A DNA stretch of 64,000 nt, taken from assembly GCF_030209445.1 (NCBI RefSeq), contig NZ_JARVSD010000008.1, positions 1 through 64,000 on the forward strand, read 5' to 3'. The DNA is from Promicromonospora sp. MEB111 (GTDB lineage: Bacteria; Actinomycetota; Actinomycetes; Actinomycetales; Cellulomonadaceae). Below the pieces are notes generated by a model. That model was not told where the DNA came from, made no database searches, and worked only from the letters and a program-made list of their open reading frames with translations. This document shows positions 61,706 to 64,000 of this stretch, piece after piece; position 1 is the stretch's first letter; each line of letters starts with the position of its first letter. The translations under genes and the position numbers were made by a program.

Positions 61706-62508
61706 TGCAATGGTCCATCCAGGAGATCTCGCGGCTGACCGGCGTCACGAGCCGGACGCTGCGGCACTACGACGCCGTCGGCCTGCTGCCCGCCGTCCGC
61801 ACGACGGATGCGGGCCCGCGCCGTTACGACCGCACCGCGCTGGTGCGGCTGCAGCGGATCCTGCTGCTGCGTGATCTCGGGCTCGGCCTCGGCGCCATCG
61901 CCGAGGTGCTCGACGCCCAGCGGGACGAGGCGCAGGCGCTGCGCATGCACCTCGTGTCGCTGCGGGCGGAGCAGGGCCGGCTGGCCCGGCAGATCGCGTC
62001 GGTCGAACGGACCGTCGCGGATCTCGAGAAGGACCCGGACACCACCGAGGAGAACATCATGGCGAAGGACATGTTCGACGGCTTCGACCACACGCAGTAC
62101 GAGCAGGAGGTCACCGAACGCTGGGGCCGCGACGCCTACCAGCGGGGCGACGCGTGGTGGCGCGGCCTCACCGCACGGGAGCAGGAGGAGTGGAAGGGGC
62201 GGGTCGCGGCGCTCAGCAAGGACTGGGCCGACGCCGCGGTGGCGGGGACCGACCCGGCCTCGGACGAGGCCCAGGCCCTGGCCGCACGGCACGCCGAGTG
62301 GCTCGCGTCCGTGCCGGGCACGCCGGGCGCGGGGCAGCCGCTGCCCGACCGCGGCTACCTGCTGGGCCTGGCCGACATGTACGTGGCGGACGACCGGTTC
62401 GCCGCGAACTACGGCGGCACGGAGGGCGCGACGTTCGTCCGGGACGCGCTGCGGGTCTTCGCGGAGCGGGCCTATCCCGCCGTGGCCGACGCGGACGGTG
62501 CGTACTGA
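61705..62508 (+). CDS. TipA-like MerR regulator
   Basis: A 267-residue protein. The N-terminal MerR winged helix (SIQEISRLTGVTSRTLRHYDAVGLLPAVRTTDAGPRRYDRTALVRLQRILLLRDLGLGLGAIAEVL, residues 4-70) and its coiled coil are followed by a TipAS antibiotic-binding domain (HTQYEQEVTERWGRDAYQRGDAWWRGLTAREQEEWKGRVAAL; DMYVADDRFAANYGGTEGATFVRDALRVFAER). TipAL binds thiopeptides and activates its own promoter; the promoter here fits autoregulation. ATG 61705 is favoured by the leaderless geometry; ATG 61699 is an alternative. The end overlaps the DinB gene by 37 bases. Confidence 0.92.
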   Translation: MQWSIQEISRLTGVTSRTLRHYDAVGLLPAVRTTDAGPRRYDRTALVRLQRILLLRDLGLGLGAIAEVLDAQRDEAQALRMHLVSLRAEQGRLARQIASVERTVADLEKDPDTTEENIMAKDMFDGFDHTQYEQEVTERWGRDAYQRGDAWWRGLTAREQEEWKGRVAALSKDWADAAVAGTDPASDEAQALAARHAEWLASVPGTPGAGQPLPDRGYLLGLADMYVADDRFAANYGGTEGATFVRDALRVFAERAYPAVADADGAY

Positions 62509-63089
62509 GCCCGGTACAGGTCGCGCAGCAGACAGATCTCGCCGCCGTGCGCCATGGCCTCGCGGTTGAGGTGGGTCACCAGCGCCGCCATCGGGAACTC
62601 GGCGAACGCCACGCCCTTGGGGCCGATCGGGCGCATCAGCGACTCGTCGTCCAGAGCGGCGATCCCGGCCTGCCACGATCGGTAGCCCTCCTCGAGCACG
62701 GCCAGGCCGCCGTCGGCCGTGACCGGGGCCTCGGGCCAGTGCCGCGCGTCGAACATGTCGGCGTCGGGCGGCGCGTCCGTCGGGCCGAACAAGGCCCGGG
62801 CGCGCCGCCCGAACACGTCGCGGCCCACGTGCACCATGCGCCAGGCGATCGTCGTGACCGGCGGGATCTCCGGCTCGGGCACCTCGTGCTCGAGCCGGGG
62901 CTCCCCGTCCGCCCCGGCGCGTACGCTCCATGCCGGCGAGGCGGGCTCCCACAGATACTCGGCGTCGGTGAGGCCCTCCAGGCGGGGCCACAGGTGGACG
63001 TCCCAGTAGAACGAGAGCTGGTCCAGGAGCAGGTCGCGCCACACGGCAGGGCGCGTTGTCGGCGGGATGGTCGGCTCCGTCGTGGTCAT
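62472..63089 (-). CDS. DinB-superfamily protein
   Basis: A 205-residue four-helix protein of the DinB/DfsB type. Possible metal ligands are the His in DVHLWPRLEGLTDAEYLWEP, the His in TIAWRMVHVGRDVFGRRARALFG and the His in FPMAALVTHLNREAMAHGGEICLLRDLYRA. Thiol-dependent S-transferase activity (bacillithiol or mycothiol) is known for relatives. Its 3' end is antisense to the end of the TipA-like gene (37-bp overlap). Confidence 0.87.
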   Translation of the reverse strand: MTTTEPTIPPTTRPAVWRDLLLDQLSFYWDVHLWPRLEGLTDAEYLWEPASPAWSVRAGADGEPRLEHEVPEPEIPPVTTIAWRMVHVGRDVFGRRARALFGPTDAPPDADMFDARHWPEAPVTADGGLAVLEEGYRSWQAGIAALDDESLMRPIGPKGVAFAEFPMAALVTHLNREAMAHGGEICLLRDLYRAQYAPSASATAG

Positions 63090-63144
63090 GTTCGGACAGT
63101 ACGCCCGGTCTCTGACATCCGGTTTCAAAGGTAGCCTCTGCCCC

Positions 63145-64000
63145 ATGTGCGACACCGCCGCCAAAGCTCCGCAAAAACCCCCGGTGACCTGCTGGTTCGC
63201 AGGTCTCACGACGCTCGATGTGATCCACCGCAGCGCCGTCCGGCCCGGACCCAACGAGAAGATCACCGCCGTCCGTCAGGACGTCTCCGCGGGTGGCCCC
63301 GCGGCGAACGCCGCGGTCATCGCGGCGACGCTCGGGGCGCGTGCGCTCCTGATCAGCGCGATGGGCACCGGTCCGGTGGGTTCGGCCGCCCGGGGCGACC
63401 TGGAGCACCACGGGGTCGAGATCCACGACGCGGCGGGCGGCCGGGAGATCCCCATCGCCGTCTCGGCCGTGCTGGTCGACGACGTGACCGGCGACCGTTC
63501 GGTCGTCTCGCCGGACGCCACCCTCACCAACGGCCTCGACGTCACCCGCGTGGAGCTCGACGCCCTGCCGCGGCCCGACGTCGTCCTGCTCGACGGGCAC
63601 CACCCCGACCTGGCGCGGAGCGTGCTCGCGTACGCCCTCGCCCTCGAACCCCGCCCGCTCGTCGTGCTCGACGCCGGTCGTTGGCGCCCGGTCTTCGCGG
63701 ACCTGCTCGGTGCGGCCGACGTCGCCGCCCGGTCCGCGGACTTCCGGGCGCCCGACGACGCCGCCACGTCCCAGGCGGTCGTCACGACGCACGGATCCGC
63801 CCCCGTGACCTGGTGCGACAAGGACGGGCGGCACGGATCCACCTACGTGCCGAGCGTCGAGGTGCGCGACACCCTCGGCGCGGGCGACGCGTTCCACGGC
63901 GCCCTGTGCGTGGCGCTCGCCCAGGGCGCCGGGCTGGAGTCCGCGGTCCAGGAGGCGATCCGGGTGGCGTCCATCCGCGTGCAGCACGTCGGCCCCCGGT
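63145..64000 (+). CDS. PfkB-family carbohydrate kinase, 5' part (cut by window edge)
   Basis: The first 285 residues of a ribokinase-like kinase. The N-terminal strand CWFAGLTTLDVIHRSAV, the substrate loop SAGGPAANAAVIAATLGARALLISAMGTGPVG, and the second PfkB signature RDTLGAGDAFHGALCVAL with the catalytic Asp of GAGD are all present. Most of the fold is in the window; the last part is beyond position 64000. The sugar is unknown. Confidence 0.93.
   Translation, partial: MCDTAAKAPQKPPVTCWFAGLTTLDVIHRSAVRPGPNEKITAVRQDVSAGGPAANAAVIAATLGARALLISAMGTGPVGSAARGDLEHHGVEIHDAAGGREIPIAVSAVLVDDVTGDRSVVSPDATLTNGLDVTRVELDALPRPDVVLLDGHHPDLARSVLAYALALEPRPLVVLDAGRWRPVFADLLGAADVAARSADFRAPDDAATSQAVVTTHGSAPVTWCDKDGRHGSTYVPSVEVRDTLGAGDAFHGALCVALAQGAGLESAVQEAIRVASIRVQHVGPR

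Overview
The window is 64 kb of very high-GC DNA with dense, often overlapping genes and little intergenic space. Several features point to an actinobacterium: an HspR-type HAIR element in front of hsp20, a LexA box of the actinobacterial type, an F420-type luciferase-family oxidoreductase, DUF1918/DUF1876, DUF3175 and TIGR03086-type proteins, and many GTG starts. The gene mix is compatible with Micrococcales (a Promicromonosporaceae-like soil organism), but that assignment is inference. I saw no rRNA, tRNA, CRISPR array or intact transposon.

Layout. 1-7.3 kb: the 5' part of a DUF222/HNH gene behind a LexA box, an isochorismatase-GlxA regulator pair, an SDR divergent from an XRE regulator, a DUF1304 protein, an AraC regulator facing an MFS exporter, and a DedA protein. 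7.3-9.8 kb: a divergent Lrp regulator with a guanidino-hydrolase and ornithine cyclodeaminase, which together predict arginine to ornithine to proline. 9.8-19.3 kb: a peptide-type ABC operon with a fused double ATPase and a ROK kinase, divergent from a ROK repressor and an M81 metallopeptidase. 19.3-25.6 kb: hsp20, an S66 carboxypeptidase, VOC, XdhC, DUF1918, and moeA-moaE. 25.6-30.4 kb: a glycosyltransferase and a Ugp-like ABC operon. 30.5-33.5 kb: a lower-GC AAA/DUF4143 gene, moaA and a universal stress protein.

33.7-36.6 kb: an SPFH-GYF protein, a zinc-ribbon membrane protein and a zf-TFIIB protein, resembling the Bacillus YdjGHI membrane-stress module but without PspA. 36.8 kb: an F420-type oxidoreductase behind a MerR/SoxR-like promoter. 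37.7-45.7 kb: a complete kdp locus (an extra small membrane ORF, then kdpF, A, B, C, D, E) with an OmpR-type direct repeat upstream. 45.7-50.8 kb: two hydrolases, an Lrp regulator, a corA remnant, a DapA-family enzyme and a MarR-regulated TIGR03086 protein. 51-54.6 kb: metG, sufE, DUF3175 and a rhodanese. 54.6-61.1 kb: a GAF regulator, aldehyde dehydrogenase and DUF779 locus interrupted by an unknown membrane protein and a von Willebrand lipoprotein. 61-64 kb: a TipA-like MerR regulator with its own 19-bp-spacer promoter, a DinB protein, and the start of a PfkB kinase that runs off the window.

The least explained parts are these: (i) three DnaA-box-like 9-mers at exact 21-bp spacing in the GAF/membrane-protein intergenic region; (ii) three unusually long palindromes directly after genes, two of them with tandem partial copies of the arm; (iii) the PspA-less SPFH module; (iv) the ROK/M81/ABC island. 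All functional statements come from reading motifs and neighbourhood. No database search was possible.
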